Of a stretch of DNA of 41,318 bases, positions 25,657 through 33,561 are shown in pieces. This stretch comes from Bacteroidia bacterium (GTDB lineage: Bacteria; Bacteroidota; Bacteroidia; Bacteroidales; Prolixibacteraceae): the NCBI GenBank assembly GCA_026391295.1, contig JAPLDS010000026.1, positions 1-41,318 on the forward strand, read 5' to 3'. Within the stretch, counting starts at the first letter, position 1. Each line of letters opens with the position of its first letter. The position numbers and the translations under genes are program-made. The notes beneath the pieces are model-generated. The model had not been told where the DNA came from. It did not search any database and saw nothing but the letters and a program-made list of their open reading frames with translations.

Positions 25657-26244
25657 ATGAAGAAATTTCAAATTAAAGGTACCGCTCGTTTGGGCGTTGG
25701 CAAAAAAGACTCTAAGGTACTGCGTTCAAGTGACATCGTTCCATGTGTTATTTATGGTGGTGAGAAAGTCGTTCATTTTCAAGCACACGAAAATGAGTTT
25801 CGTAAATTAGTCTATACTCCTAAAGTTTATGAGACTGAAATCGATGTTGATGGAACGAAATACAATGCATTTATGCAAGCTTTGCAATTTCATCCAGTAA
25901 CAGATAAACTACTTCATATCGATTTCTTAGAAATCCGTGAAAATGTTCCAGTTAAACTTGAGATTCCTGTACGTTTAGATGGTTATGCTAAGGGTATTCA
26001 GCAAGGTGGACGTTTGAAAGCAAATCTACGGACTCTAAAAGCTAAAGGATTTTCAAAAGATTTTCCAGATGAGATCGTTATCGATGTAACAGATCTTGCA
26101 CTTAGCGAAAGCGTTCGTGTTGGTGATGTTAAAGTTGCTGGCATTGAAATCTTAAATGCAAAATCGGTACCAGTTGCTACCGTTGTTGTTACCCGTGCTG
26201 CTCGTGCTGCAATGGCAGATGCTGCAAGTGGAAAGAAAAAATAA
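25657..26244 (+). CDS. rplY: 50S ribosomal protein L25, Ctc form
   Basis: This 195-residue protein binds 5S rRNA in the large subunit. The N-terminal L25 domain (about 1-92) contains ARLGVGKKDSKVLRSSDIVPCVIYGG, quoted as KVLRSSDIVPCVIYGG, and LQFHPVTDKLLHIDFLE. The C-terminal TL5/Ctc domain (about 95-180) begins VPVKLEIPVRLDG. A short basic tail ends SGKKK. The two-domain form is the usual one in Bacteroidota. It lies 12 bp before pth. Confidence 0.96.
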   Translation: MKKFQIKGTARLGVGKKDSKVLRSSDIVPCVIYGGEKVVHFQAHENEFRKLVYTPKVYETEIDVDGTKYNAFMQALQFHPVTDKLLHIDFLEIRENVPVKLEIPVRLDGYAKGIQQGGRLKANLRTLKAKGFSKDFPDEIVIDVTDLALSESVRVGDVKVAGIEILNAKSVPVATVVVTRAARAAMADAASGKKK

Positions 26245-26256
26245 AACGTATACGTT

Positions 26257-26820
26257 TTGAAATACCTGATTGTTGGTCTAGGAAATATCGGGGAAGAATA
26301 CGAAAATACCCGTCACAACATAGGATTTTGGATATTGGATGCCCTTGCTAGGGCGTCCAATATTTCTTTTAGCGAGAACCGTTATGGCGCTACGGCAGAA
26401 GTTAAACATGCCGGACGTACCCTTATCTTACTTAAGCCCAATACATTTATGAATCTCAGTGGGCGTGCAGTTCAATATTGGATGCAGAAAGAGAAAATTG
26501 AACTAGATAAGGTGCTTATCCTTGTCGATGACCTTTCACTTCCGCTCGGTAAAGTGCGCATGCGTCTTAAAGGTAGCGATGCTGGTCATAATGGATTGAA
26601 CAGTATTCATCAGATCTTAGGGAGTCAAGATTATGTTCGGGTTCGATTTGGCATCGGCAGCGATTTTCAACGTGGTCGTCAAGTAGAATATGTGTTAGGC
26701 CGCTGGTCGCGTGAGGAGGAAGAGGTAATTCATTCAAAAATGGATAGCTGCATCGATATCATCAAGGCTTTTACAACCATGGGTGCTAATCAAGTCATGA
26801 CTAAATTCAACCGCGATTAG
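26257..26820 (+). CDS. pth: Peptidyl-tRNA hydrolase
   Basis: This 187-residue enzyme recycles peptidyl-tRNA by cleaving the ester bond. The start is TTG at 26257, because MKYLIVGLGN is the conserved first strand. Key residues are Asn10 and the catalytic His20 in YENTRHNIGF, the MNLSG segment, the Asp pair near 91-92 in LVDDLSLPLG, and SDAGHNGLNSI. The protein is of normal length. It is in a tight cluster with rplY (12 bp) and the S4-domain gene (23 bp). Confidence 0.97.
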   Translation: MKYLIVGLGNIGEEYENTRHNIGFWILDALARASNISFSENRYGATAEVKHAGRTLILLKPNTFMNLSGRAVQYWMQKEKIELDKVLILVDDLSLPLGKVRMRLKGSDAGHNGLNSIHQILGSQDYVRVRFGIGSDFQRGRQVEYVLGRWSREEEEVIHSKMDSCIDIIKAFTTMGANQVMTKFNRD

Positions 26821-26843
26821 CCATTTTAAAAGGTTTTATTCCA

Positions 26844-27227
26844 ATGGACGAACTCGTACGCATCGACAAGTGGTTATGGGCTGTAAGGCTCTTTAAAACC
26901 CGAACGCTGGCGACTGAAGAGTGCAAGAAAGGTCGAGTGACTATTGATGGTATGGCAGTGAAGCCTTCCCGCTTTCCTAAAATTGGTGAGGTTATCAAAG
27001 TTCGTAAATCCCCAGTAACTTATTCTTATAAAGTAGTTGATTTAATTGGAAAACGAATAGGCGCTAAGCTGGTCGCTTTATATGTATTAGATATTACTCC
27101 ACCGGAGGAGTTGCATATTCTTGAAGTTCGGAAACAGATGGGTTTCTTCGAGCGTGATAAAGGTGCTGGTCGCCCAACTAAAAAAGACCGTCGCGATCTT
27201 GAGCGTCTGCAGGAATATGACGATTAA
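26844..27227 (+). CDS. hslR: S4-domain RNA-binding protein, Hsp15 family
   Basis: This 127-residue protein has an N-terminal S4 fold (RIDKWLWAVRLFKTRTLATEE, quoted as RIDKWLWAVRLFKTR, then GRVTIDG and KPSRFPKIGE) and a basic tail rich in Lys/Arg/Asp (GAGRPTKKDRRDLERL). Members such as E. coli Hsp15 rescue stalled 50S-nascent-chain complexes. The start is at ATG 26844 because the S4 fold begins at once. Its last codons overlap the amidase stop on the other strand by four bases. Confidence 0.92.
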   Translation: MDELVRIDKWLWAVRLFKTRTLATEECKKGRVTIDGMAVKPSRFPKIGEVIKVRKSPVTYSYKVVDLIGKRIGAKLVALYVLDITPPEELHILEVRKQMGFFERDKGAGRPTKKDRRDLERLQEYDD

Positions 27228-28057
27228 TTAGTTTTCTGATGATCGGCTATGACACCTTCACATAGCCAACGCGCTAAGGCCTCCCGATTATTCTCTATAA
27301 TTAAACGTTGCTGGTCACGGTAATGGTTGATATTACCTAGTTCAATAAACACCGCTGTTGGAAGGGTATTTCGCAACATATATAACGATCGAGTAGACAC
27401 ATCACCGCTATATCCTCTGCCAGGCTGTTTTTGTTGGTATTTCCGATCTATCGCATTACGCATAGTCATAGCAAGTCTCTCGCCCTCTTTATTCCCTGGA
27501 TTGTAATAAAAGAAGAGGTCGATATTCTCTTTGGTCGATCGTGCATCGACATGCAGTTCGATACACCGCTTATAACCGCTGGCTTTTTCGTTTTTAAATA
27601 AGGCGTTTATTGCGTCGACGCGCTGCTTTAAACGATGTACTTGATTTAAGGGTGTCGCGCTATTGGGGTAGCAGACTTCATCATTACTACTCCTAAGGTA
27701 GGGCTCGTTTCGAATCCCATCATGGGGATCACGAACGATAAAGTAAACTTTAGCTCCATGTCGGATTAGCTCTCTGCCAAAGCGGAGTGTGATATCGTAG
27801 GCATATTCATCCTCGCAGAGTAGATTCTCCCCAATCTTTCCCATTGCGCCCGGGTCAGGACCTCCATGACCACTTACGAGGTAAAAAATAGCACCTTTTA
27901 GATGATGATCGATGATTTCAACTTGTTCAAATTCTTTTCCAAATAGGTTTTCGGTAATGTATTTCGCTTGTATTGGAGCCGAACTTGCATTCTGTGCAGA
28001 GATGGGATTGGTGCACAGAGAGAGAAAAGAGACTAAAAGGGCGAATGTAAACTTGAT
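27224..28057 (-). CDS. Secreted N-acetylmuramoyl-L-alanine amidase (Amidase_3) with apparent ATC start
   Basis: This protein has 277 residues if read from ATC at 28057-28055. The frame from there gives a perfect signal peptide (KFTFALLVSFLSLC then a TNPISAQ cleavage region) and the zinc motif SGHGGPDPGAMGK (His64). The Glu ligand region is CEDEYAYD, the second His is in IELHVDA, and the catalytic Glu is in AVFIELGNINHY. An in-frame stop lies at 28072-28070 and no ATG, GTG or TTG lies between it and the signal peptide. The first ATG (27844) would lose the signal peptide and His64, so it cannot be the true start. The enzyme cleaves the amide between MurNAc and the stem peptide in the periplasm. 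The start is either a rare ATC or a mutated ATG. Confidence 0.8.
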   Translation of the reverse strand: MKFTFALLVSFLSLCTNPISAQNASSAPIQAKYITENLFGKEFEQVEIIDHHLKGAIFYLVSGHGGPDPGAMGKIGENLLCEDEYAYDITLRFGRELIRHGAKVYFIVRDPHDGIRNEPYLRSSNDEVCYPNSATPLNQVHRLKQRVDAINALFKNEKASGYKRCIELHVDARSTKENIDLFFYYNPGNKEGERLAMTMRNAIDRKYQQKQPGRGYSGDVSTRSLYMLRNTLPTAVFIELGNINHYRDQQRLIIENNREALARWLCEGVIADHQKTN

Positions 28058-28072
28058 AGCAGTAGGAGTTTA

Positions 28073-28457
28073 TGAGGCAACAAAAAACCGTATTAATTCG
28101 TGTTGAGTAAAACCCCGAATAAACAGGATTTGAGTGCATGACTGATCAAACTTCCAATGGTAGCCTAAGCTACTCTCGCAGAGCGAGATGAGGCCTGTTT
28201 TAGCGGCCAAAAGCTTTCTCGTTTAAAAAGAAATGTTGGGTTTACCAATCTGACAAATTAATACGGTAATATCTTATTTTAAAAGAACGTGTGCTTCTAA
28301 TTACACCACTAAATTAAGCATGTTTTGGGCGTTTTCCAAGTGTTTTGCTGTCTAATTTCGAATATTAATTTTTTCTCTTGGTTGATCTTGAATATGAAGG
28401 TTTTATGAGATTCTCTAGTATAAGTTGAATTTTATTGCAATTTTTTTCGACTTTTAT
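28073..28457. other. Non-coding stretch upstream of the amidase and tRNA genes
   Basis: About 385 bp hold no convincing gene. Small hairpins are visible: TAGC-CTAA-GCTA at 28161-28172 and CTCGC-AGA-GCGAG at 28075+100 (28175-28187). A GGCC...GGCC palindromic pair follows near 28193-28207. I see no matching -7/-33 pair for the amidase gene on the minus strand. The 3' part is very T-rich and leads to the tRNA promoter. Confidence 0.5.
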
Positions 28458-28488
28458 TTTGCCTAAGTGAAAATGATTCCTACATTTG
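28458..28488 (+). promoter_or_regulatory. Promoter of the tRNA-Ser/tRNA-Pro transcript
   Basis: TTTG (28458-28461), a spacer of exactly 19 bp and TACATTTG (28481-28488) form a perfect Bacteroidota primary-sigma promoter. The tRNA-Ser 5' end lies 17 bp downstream. Confidence 0.85.
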
Positions 28489-28504
28489 CACCACCCAAAA
28501 ATCA

Positions 28505-28591
28505 GGAGAGATGGGTGAGTGGCTGAAACCAGCAGTTTGCTAAACTGCCGCACGGGCGACCGTGTCGGGGGTTCGAATCCCCCTCTCTCCG
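28505..28591 (+). tRNA. tRNA-Ser (anticodon GCT)
   Basis: The acceptor GGAGAGA (28505-28511) pairs with TCTCTCC (28584-28590), with discriminator G. The anticodon loop TTGCTAA has GCT at 28539-28541, reading AGC/AGU codons. A long variable arm follows, as expected for tRNA-Ser, and the T-loop is GTTCGAATCC. The CCA end is not encoded. Confidence 0.96.
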
Positions 28592-28662
28592 CAACGTTTG
28601 GGTTGACAGTTTTATTCAGCCGTTATTAACGTGAAGAGTTCTGTTTAAAAGATGATAATTAT

Positions 28663-28737
28663 CGGGGTGTAGCGCAGCCCGGCTAGCGCACCTGGTTTGG
28701 GACCAGGGGGTCCCAGGTTCGAATCCTGGTACCCCGA
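28663..28737 (+). tRNA. tRNA-Pro (anticodon TGG)
   Basis: The acceptor CGGGGTG (28663-28669) pairs with TACCCCG (28730-28736), discriminator A. The anticodon stem CCTGG/CCAGG encloses TGG at 28698-28700. The T-arm is CCCAGGTTCGAATCCTGG. The CCA is not encoded. It lies 71 bp after tRNA-Ser and is probably on the same transcript. Confidence 0.96.
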
Positions 28738-28741
28738 CATA

Positions 28742-28775
28742 AAAGAGAGTAGATTTAGTTCTGCTCTCTTTTTTT
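28742..28775 (+). terminator. Rho-independent terminator after tRNA-Pro
   Basis: AAAGAGAGTAGA (28742 on) pairs with TCTGCTCTCTTT through one G-T wobble across a short TTTAGT loop, and a run of T follows. It ends the two-tRNA transcript before the convergent gene at 28803. Confidence 0.85.
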
Positions 28776-28802
28776 GTTCCCTGATATTAATGAATGATTT
28801 TC

Positions 28803-30893
28803 CTAACTCTTTTTTGTGATTTTTAAGATCACAGGTGACATGATGGTTAGTGGTTGGTCAATAGTTGTCGAAGTAGAGGCAATAGTTGTGTTTTTCTCCC
28901 ATTTGCCATCCACTGTAAGAATGTCTATAGTTGAATGAAACCAATCTGGTGAAGTATCTAAAACAAATGTTTTGAAAGGGTCCGCACACAAGCTGATCAC
29001 TGTAATTATGGCAAAATCTCCTTGGTTCGATCGGTTGTAAACACAAAAGACATTAGGCAAATCCTTGATGTAGAATGGCAAGTTTTCAAATCCAAGCCAT
29101 TCAATGGTTTGCTTGATTAGTTCTTTTTTCTTGTAGTTAAATACCGTAGACGATCGATTGCCGTTTAGATCAAAAGCTGTTATGGCAATGCGTCCGCCTA
29201 GCTTATTCTCGTAACGAACTAATCCTGGAATAACAGGTTTTTCGTCTGCATCAAGGAAATTGGTTACTATTTCTGTCTGAGGAACTGGTTTAATAACATA
29301 AAACGAGCCCCCTTCGCTACCAGCAGGCGCGAAAATTAGATTGTACATCAATTGCCCATTTATGTTCGAAAACTTAGATGGGTCAGTTACCCCTTCATAA
29401 CAAAAGTTAGCTTCTTGACCTATCGATACCTCAGCACCAATCTGTGCCCCGAATCCTCTTCTGCACAAATCATAGGCTGCACTACCATCTAAAAATAGAC
29501 TACCACTTAGTAGCTTTTCAATCTCTTTGTCACTCATCATATCTGCAAATTTGCCAGATACAAGTTTGACTCTCCCTTCTCCAGTGGTATGAGGTATTCC
29601 GAATCTCCCTAGAATTGAAGTCCATGCTGTCGAGGCAGAATCAGGCCTTTTCCCATTGTATGGAATTGCAATGTGACCAAATGGGTTGTAAAGAATTTCA
29701 CAACCAGAGACTTTTGTTTTTCGAACAGCCTTTTTAAGTGCTAGAAAACGTTTCGACTCTGCATGAAACATCTCTGAGTATCCTGTCTCCTCTATTGGAT
29801 TATCTAGATATTGAGTGGTATAAAATAGAGAATCGTCATAGCGATAGGCAAAGGCTATGGTGATTAGACATCTTATTTTTGCGGCCGACATGAAAAATCG
29901 GGTGTGTGGATAGGTATCTGATTCGTGGTAAAATTCAAAATCTGGAGGAAGGTGTTGTCTGCTATATAGGGCATGAAACATGGTTGCCGGGATAGATGCT
30001 GCGTCGTCAGACGAATAGCTTGAGCCATATAATCGAACGGCTGGGCGTGTCTTGCCAGCTAATGCTCTTGTTACTGCCTCTGTGAAATCACCATCGAAAT
30101 CAGCAGAGCCCGACTGACAAAGTGAAATTCGTGTTTCTGGGGCAACAACATCTATTTTATCTCTGATTAATTTAGCAAATCCAGCCAATGAATCTCTACT
30201 TAATTCAGCCCATGATCGCCGCAGCAATAAACTTTTGGGTGTAACGGTGCTAAAGATTTTTATGAGCTCTTCTCGAGAGTAGTTTTTATGTTCTTTTTTT
30301 GCAAATTCGGCCAGATGATAAGGACAAAAACAAGCAAATCTTACGTTTGGTGGTTGCCAACTTAGCTCAAAATCATCTTCAAGCTGAATCATAAAGGGCT
30401 TTGCTATTCTTGCTACGGTAGCCAAATTGTCGCTAAAGAACTCCCGAAATTTTGGGTCTAATGGACAAGGTGATATCTCTGAAATTTGTCCATTAAGATC
30501 AGTGATGCTTTGGTATTCTGATTTTCCCGAACGGAGTGATGGAGCACACCACCAGCCCACTTCAATATCGTAAGGCGCTAACTTTTCCTTTACAAATAAA
30601 ATTAATTCTCCAATTTCGTGATATACTTTTGCGTAAGGAAAACCTGTCAGTCTTACCTCATCCATCGGTGCAGTGAGAAGAAACCGTCGCAATCCAAACC
30701 GTTTTCTCATGTCGATCATTTGTGCTAACATGGCCTCTTTTCGATTTGAATAAAATCGAAAAGGGATGATCGGATCTATAATGTCGGGGTTAGACTGTTT
30801 AACTGTATTCGCAAATCCTGCTGTTATTGGCATCGCAGAAGCCAATAGTGTGGCACCTGCAGCTGTCGATTTTAGAAAATTCCTTCTTTTCAT
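28803..30893 (-). CDS. Tat-secreted glycoside hydrolase-like protein
   Basis: This 696-residue protein starts MKRRNFLKSTAAGATLLASA, a twin-arginine signal, so it is exported folded. Residues about 40-400 have the rhythm of a TIM-barrel glycosidase: FRFYSNRKEAML, a FGLRRFLLTAP strand, an IEVGWWCAPSLR strand and an acidic cluster FMIQLEDDFELSW (about 168-180). Further strands are TRISLCQSGSADFDGDF and FEFYHESDTYPHTRFF. About 280 further residues look like beta-galactosidase-type middle and C-terminal domains. No family is certain. I infer a carbohydrate-active enzyme, with Glu/Asp in the LEDD and YHESD strands as candidate catalytic residues. It stands alone, convergent with the tRNA transcript and 74 bp downstream of the DsbA-like gene on the same strand. 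Confidence 0.75.
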   Translation of the reverse strand: MKRRNFLKSTAAGATLLASAMPITAGFANTVKQSNPDIIDPIIPFRFYSNRKEAMLAQMIDMRKRFGLRRFLLTAPMDEVRLTGFPYAKVYHEIGELILFVKEKLAPYDIEVGWWCAPSLRSGKSEYQSITDLNGQISEISPCPLDPKFREFFSDNLATVARIAKPFMIQLEDDFELSWQPPNVRFACFCPYHLAEFAKKEHKNYSREELIKIFSTVTPKSLLLRRSWAELSRDSLAGFAKLIRDKIDVVAPETRISLCQSGSADFDGDFTEAVTRALAGKTRPAVRLYGSSYSSDDAASIPATMFHALYSRQHLPPDFEFYHESDTYPHTRFFMSAAKIRCLITIAFAYRYDDSLFYTTQYLDNPIEETGYSEMFHAESKRFLALKKAVRKTKVSGCEILYNPFGHIAIPYNGKRPDSASTAWTSILGRFGIPHTTGEGRVKLVSGKFADMMSDKEIEKLLSGSLFLDGSAAYDLCRRGFGAQIGAEVSIGQEANFCYEGVTDPSKFSNINGQLMYNLIFAPAGSEGGSFYVIKPVPQTEIVTNFLDADEKPVIPGLVRYENKLGGRIAITAFDLNGNRSSTVFNYKKKELIKQTIEWLGFENLPFYIKDLPNVFCVYNRSNQGDFAIITVISLCADPFKTFVLDTSPDWFHSTIDILTVDGKWEKNTTIASTSTTIDQPLTIMSPVILKITKKS

Positions 30894-30967
30894 AATTTGC
30901 TTTGTTAGGCACTAAGATATTAAGTCTGCTTCGTTCGATTTTACTCTCAATCGTTATTTAATTTACG

Positions 30968-31669
30968 CTAGTTTTCTTTTTTCCATTCAGCAAATGACTG
31001 CTCAAGTGTTTGTAGAAAAGCCTGCGGTGGCTGAGCACCCGAAATGGCATATCTCCGATTAAAGACAAAGAATGGGACTCCCCGCACACCTAAACTCTGC
31101 GCTTCTTGAATATCTTGAGTAACTAGATAGGCATAGTCGTCACTACCTAAAGCCTCAAGTATAGCCTCTTTTTTTAATCCAATCTCTTGTCCAATTTCTA
31201 AAAGAATAGCTGTGTCGCCGAAGTCTTTCCCTTCTATAAAATAAGCGGAAAATAATCGTTCCTCCGCTTGATCACCTAACCCTTTTTGTTTAGCTAATTG
31301 AATCATCTTATGTGCCTCAAAAGAATTTGCTACAACAGCCTTGTCCATGTTAAATGCTAATCCAGCATTTTTAGCAGTTTGAATCACCTGTTGGTGCATC
31401 GCCATCGACTGCTCAATGGTCACACCTTTGCGCTCGGCTAGATATTCAAATACCGAACGTTTGGTTCCGTTTGATGCTGGGATAGTTGGGTCAAGTTGAA
31501 AGCTGCGCCATACAATCTCTATATTTGATCGCTCTGCAAACTTTTCAAGTGCCGACTCGTAATTTCGCTTGCCAATATAGCAGAATGGACACATGATGTC
31601 GCTCCAAACTTCAACTTTCATCTTTGGTGGCGTGGCTAATGTAAAATTTTCGGCATTGAATGAATTCAT
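30968..31669 (-). CDS. DsbA-family oxidoreductase, FrnE type
   Basis: This 233-residue thioredoxin-fold protein has active site CPFC (Cys27, Cys30) in VWSDIMCPFCYIGK, a helical insert (about 85-175) and a cis-Pro loop in GVRGVPFFVFNRRY. This is the FrnE/2-hydroxychromene-isomerase-like branch of DsbA, which is usually cytoplasmic. No signal peptide is visible, which fits. An internal Met at residue 17 (31621) begins the conserved first strand and could be the real start; the longer form is kept because ATG 31669 is in frame and nothing excludes it. Confidence 0.92.
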   Translation of the reverse strand: MNSFNAENFTLATPPKMKVEVWSDIMCPFCYIGKRNYESALEKFAERSNIEIVWRSFQLDPTIPASNGTKRSVFEYLAERKGVTIEQSMAMHQQVIQTAKNAGLAFNMDKAVVANSFEAHKMIQLAKQKGLGDQAEERLFSAYFIEGKDFGDTAILLEIGQEIGLKKEAILEALGSDDYAYLVTQDIQEAQSLGVRGVPFFVFNRRYAISGAQPPQAFLQTLEQSFAEWKKEN

Positions 31670-31750
31670 AACTGGATATAGTTTAAAATTAAGACTGTTG
31701 TAATTTTCTGAGGGCCATTTCTATGAAGTAAAAATAGATGAAATAATCAG

Positions 31751-31758
31751 TAAGTTTG
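31751..31758 (+). promoter_or_regulatory. Bacteroidota -7 box (TAAGTTTG) before the YENQA-repeat gene
   Basis: TAAGTTTG matches TAnnTTTG and lies 30 bp before the chosen ATG at 31789, in the divergent gap with the DsbA-like gene. There is no TTTG at the ideal 19-bp distance. Its position also argues against the earlier in-frame TTG start at 31756. Confidence 0.45.
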
Positions 31759-31788
31759 TTTGTTGATTTTAATAAAATCTTGTATCCT

Positions 31789-32127
31789 ATGAAAAAACTA
31801 ATTATCCTAGTTCTCTCTTTATTATTATGTTTAGCAACTGTGCAGGCGCAGAAAGTTTTTTCGACCAACTATTCAAATCAGGCAGAGGTGAAAGTTTTTG
31901 TTGTGAAGTATGAAAATCAGGCTGACTTAAAGGTTTTTAAGGTCAAGTATGAGAATCAGGCTGGTGATAACGATGGAAAGTGGTTCTTTACCGAGTATGA
32001 GAATCAGTCGAAAAAGAAGATCTTTTTTGTCGATTACGAAAATCAGGCCGATCTAAAGGTCTTCTTTGTCGAGTATGAAAACCAAGCCGGCTGGATTAAT
32101 AATTCAAAGAAGCATTGGATGTACTAA
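31789..32127 (+). CDS. Secreted YENQA-repeat protein (DUF6150-like)
   Basis: This 112-residue protein begins at ATG 31789 with signal peptide MKKLIILVLSLLLCLATVQAQ. The mature part is six short repeats of about 12 residues with the core Tyr-Glu-Asn-Gln-Ala: one YSNQA, four YENQA and one YENQS. They are linked by KVFxVxY-type strands, and the sequence ends WMY. This matches what I know as the DUF6150 family of Bacteroidota, whose function is unknown. The alternating hydrophobic/aromatic pattern suggests a small all-beta solenoid or blade fold. The repeats are also visible in the DNA, so copy number could vary. It is monocistronic, with its own -7 box and a terminator. Confidence 0.75.
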   Translation: MKKLIILVLSLLLCLATVQAQKVFSTNYSNQAEVKVFVVKYENQADLKVFKVKYENQAGDNDGKWFFTEYENQSKKKIFFVDYENQADLKVFFVEYENQAGWINNSKKHWMY

Positions 32128-32132
32128 ACAAA

Positions 32133-32176
32133 AAATGGGATATCTCAAGCAATTTAATGCTTAACATATCCCATTT
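32133..32176. terminator. Bidirectional terminator between the YENQA-repeat gene and the sugar symporter
   Basis: AAATGGGATAT (32133-32143) and ATATCCCATTT (32166-32176) form a perfect 11-bp stem. On the minus strand a T-rich run follows directly, giving a good terminator for the symporter gene. On the plus strand the T-run is weaker. Confidence 0.75.
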
Positions 32177-32193
32177 CTTATTGATTAAAAGTA

Positions 32194-33441
32194 TTATGCT
32201 TTTACGTGATGCCCTTTTAAAGCGTAGTAAAGGATAAAGCCAAATAATGGTATTGGCACCAAGAATCCTTTCGACATGGTATATAAATCGGAGATATAGC
32301 CCATTAATGGAGGGAATACAGCACCACCTACAATAGCCATTACAATAAATGAAGCAGCTTTTTTGGTCTGAGGTCCAAGATCTTTTATTCCAAGCGCGAA
32401 AATTGTTGGGAACATGATCGACATGCAGAAGAATACCGCGTAAAGCGCAATCAGTGATGGCCATCCGCTATTAAGACTCACGATTGGAAGCAAAAGAATG
32501 CACAATCCAGAGTAGACCGCAAGAATACGTGCTGGTTTAACAAATCCCATAATATAACTACCCGACATACGACCGATCATAAATAGGGCAAATCCAATAG
32601 AGAGGAAATAGGGGCCGTTTTTTACGTCGAAGCGTGGATTTTGGTGTTCGTCTGTAACGAAGTTGATTAGGTAGCTAAATACGCCTGTCTGGGCAGCTAC
32701 ATAGCAGAACTGAGCAGCAACTCCCATCACAAAATGTGATTTCTTTAGAAGTGGTTTATCGTCTGAAGTTTCCGCTGAGGATGATGCGTCGATGGCACCA
32801 TGGCCATGTCCCGCCTCTTCTTCTGAGATTTCAGGTAGCGGAAGTTTTAGAAATACCAATGCGACAACTAGTACAACTAGTCCAATGGAGGCAAATGGAA
32901 GGATCATCGAGGTTAGCTTCTCTCCCGGAGCTGCACCTTGGTTGCCATAGATATATAGGCCGATTAATGGACCTAGAATCCAAGCTAGGCCATTGAATGA
33001 TTGCGCGAAGTTAATCCGTCGAGCTGCCGAATCTTTTGGACCTAGTTTTGTAGCGTAAGGGTTAGCGGCAGTTTCTAAGGTAGCTAAACCGCAACCAAGG
33101 ATAAATAGGCAGGATAAGAAGATCCAGAATGATTCGAATGATGTTGTACTTGCAATTAAGAATGCTCCGCCAGAGAATAGCGATAATCCCAATACGATCC
33201 CTTTCTTATAGCCAAATCTGCGCATAAAGATCCCTGCAGGAAGTGCCATGCCGAAGTAGGCTCCATAGAGTGCAAATTGTATTAAGCTAGATTGTGATTT
33301 GGAAAGTTGAAGAATCTGCTGAAAATGTTTATCCAGCGTGTCGATCATTCCATGAGCAATACCCCAAAGGAAGAACAGGAATGAGATAAAAATAAATGGA
33401 ACGAGGTATTCTTTACTAGTAATGCTGTGTTTCTTCTCCAT
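32194..33441 (-). CDS. fucP: Sugar MFS transporter, FucP (fucose:H+ symporter) family
   Basis: This 415-residue protein has 12 predicted helices and FucP-family motifs. The first helix is FIFISFLFFLWGIAHGMID. The motif RRFGYKKG lies between TM2 and TM3. TM4 contains LATLETAANPYATKLG, with the acidic residue conserved in FucP, followed by RINFAQSFNGLAWILGP. A charged His-rich cytoplasmic loop near residue 215 (EEEAGHGHGA) divides the halves. Family members import L-fucose or related deoxysugars and hexoses with protons across the inner membrane. The substrate cannot be fixed from sequence. The nearby alpha-L-rhamnosidase and sulfatase make a deoxyhexose plausible. Confidence 0.88.
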   Translation of the reverse strand: MEKKHSITSKEYLVPFIFISFLFFLWGIAHGMIDTLDKHFQQILQLSKSQSSLIQFALYGAYFGMALPAGIFMRRFGYKKGIVLGLSLFSGGAFLIASTTSFESFWIFLSCLFILGCGLATLETAANPYATKLGPKDSAARRINFAQSFNGLAWILGPLIGLYIYGNQGAAPGEKLTSMILPFASIGLVVLVVALVFLKLPLPEISEEEAGHGHGAIDASSSAETSDDKPLLKKSHFVMGVAAQFCYVAAQTGVFSYLINFVTDEHQNPRFDVKNGPYFLSIGFALFMIGRMSGSYIMGFVKPARILAVYSGLCILLLPIVSLNSGWPSLIALYAVFFCMSIMFPTIFALGIKDLGPQTKKAASFIVMAIVGGAVFPPLMGYISDLYTMSKGFLVPIPLFGFILYYALKGHHVKA

Positions 33442-33561
33442 AATTGGAAATTTAGGTGGTTGATTAGATTTGAAAATTAAGGTGTAAAAATAATGGTTAA
33501 TTCTATAGTTGGTGCATGAAGTATTGTTGAATTTTATAATTTAAGACTGTTTTAATTATGT

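Noticed and set aside
27224-27844. Amidase starting at the first ATG (27844)
   Set aside because: This start would remove the signal peptide and the SGHGGPDPGA zinc motif, which are in the same frame directly upstream.
27912-28139. Short open frames on both strands upstream of the amidase
   Set aside because: They overlap the amidase signal peptide in other frames and show no start signal or family features.
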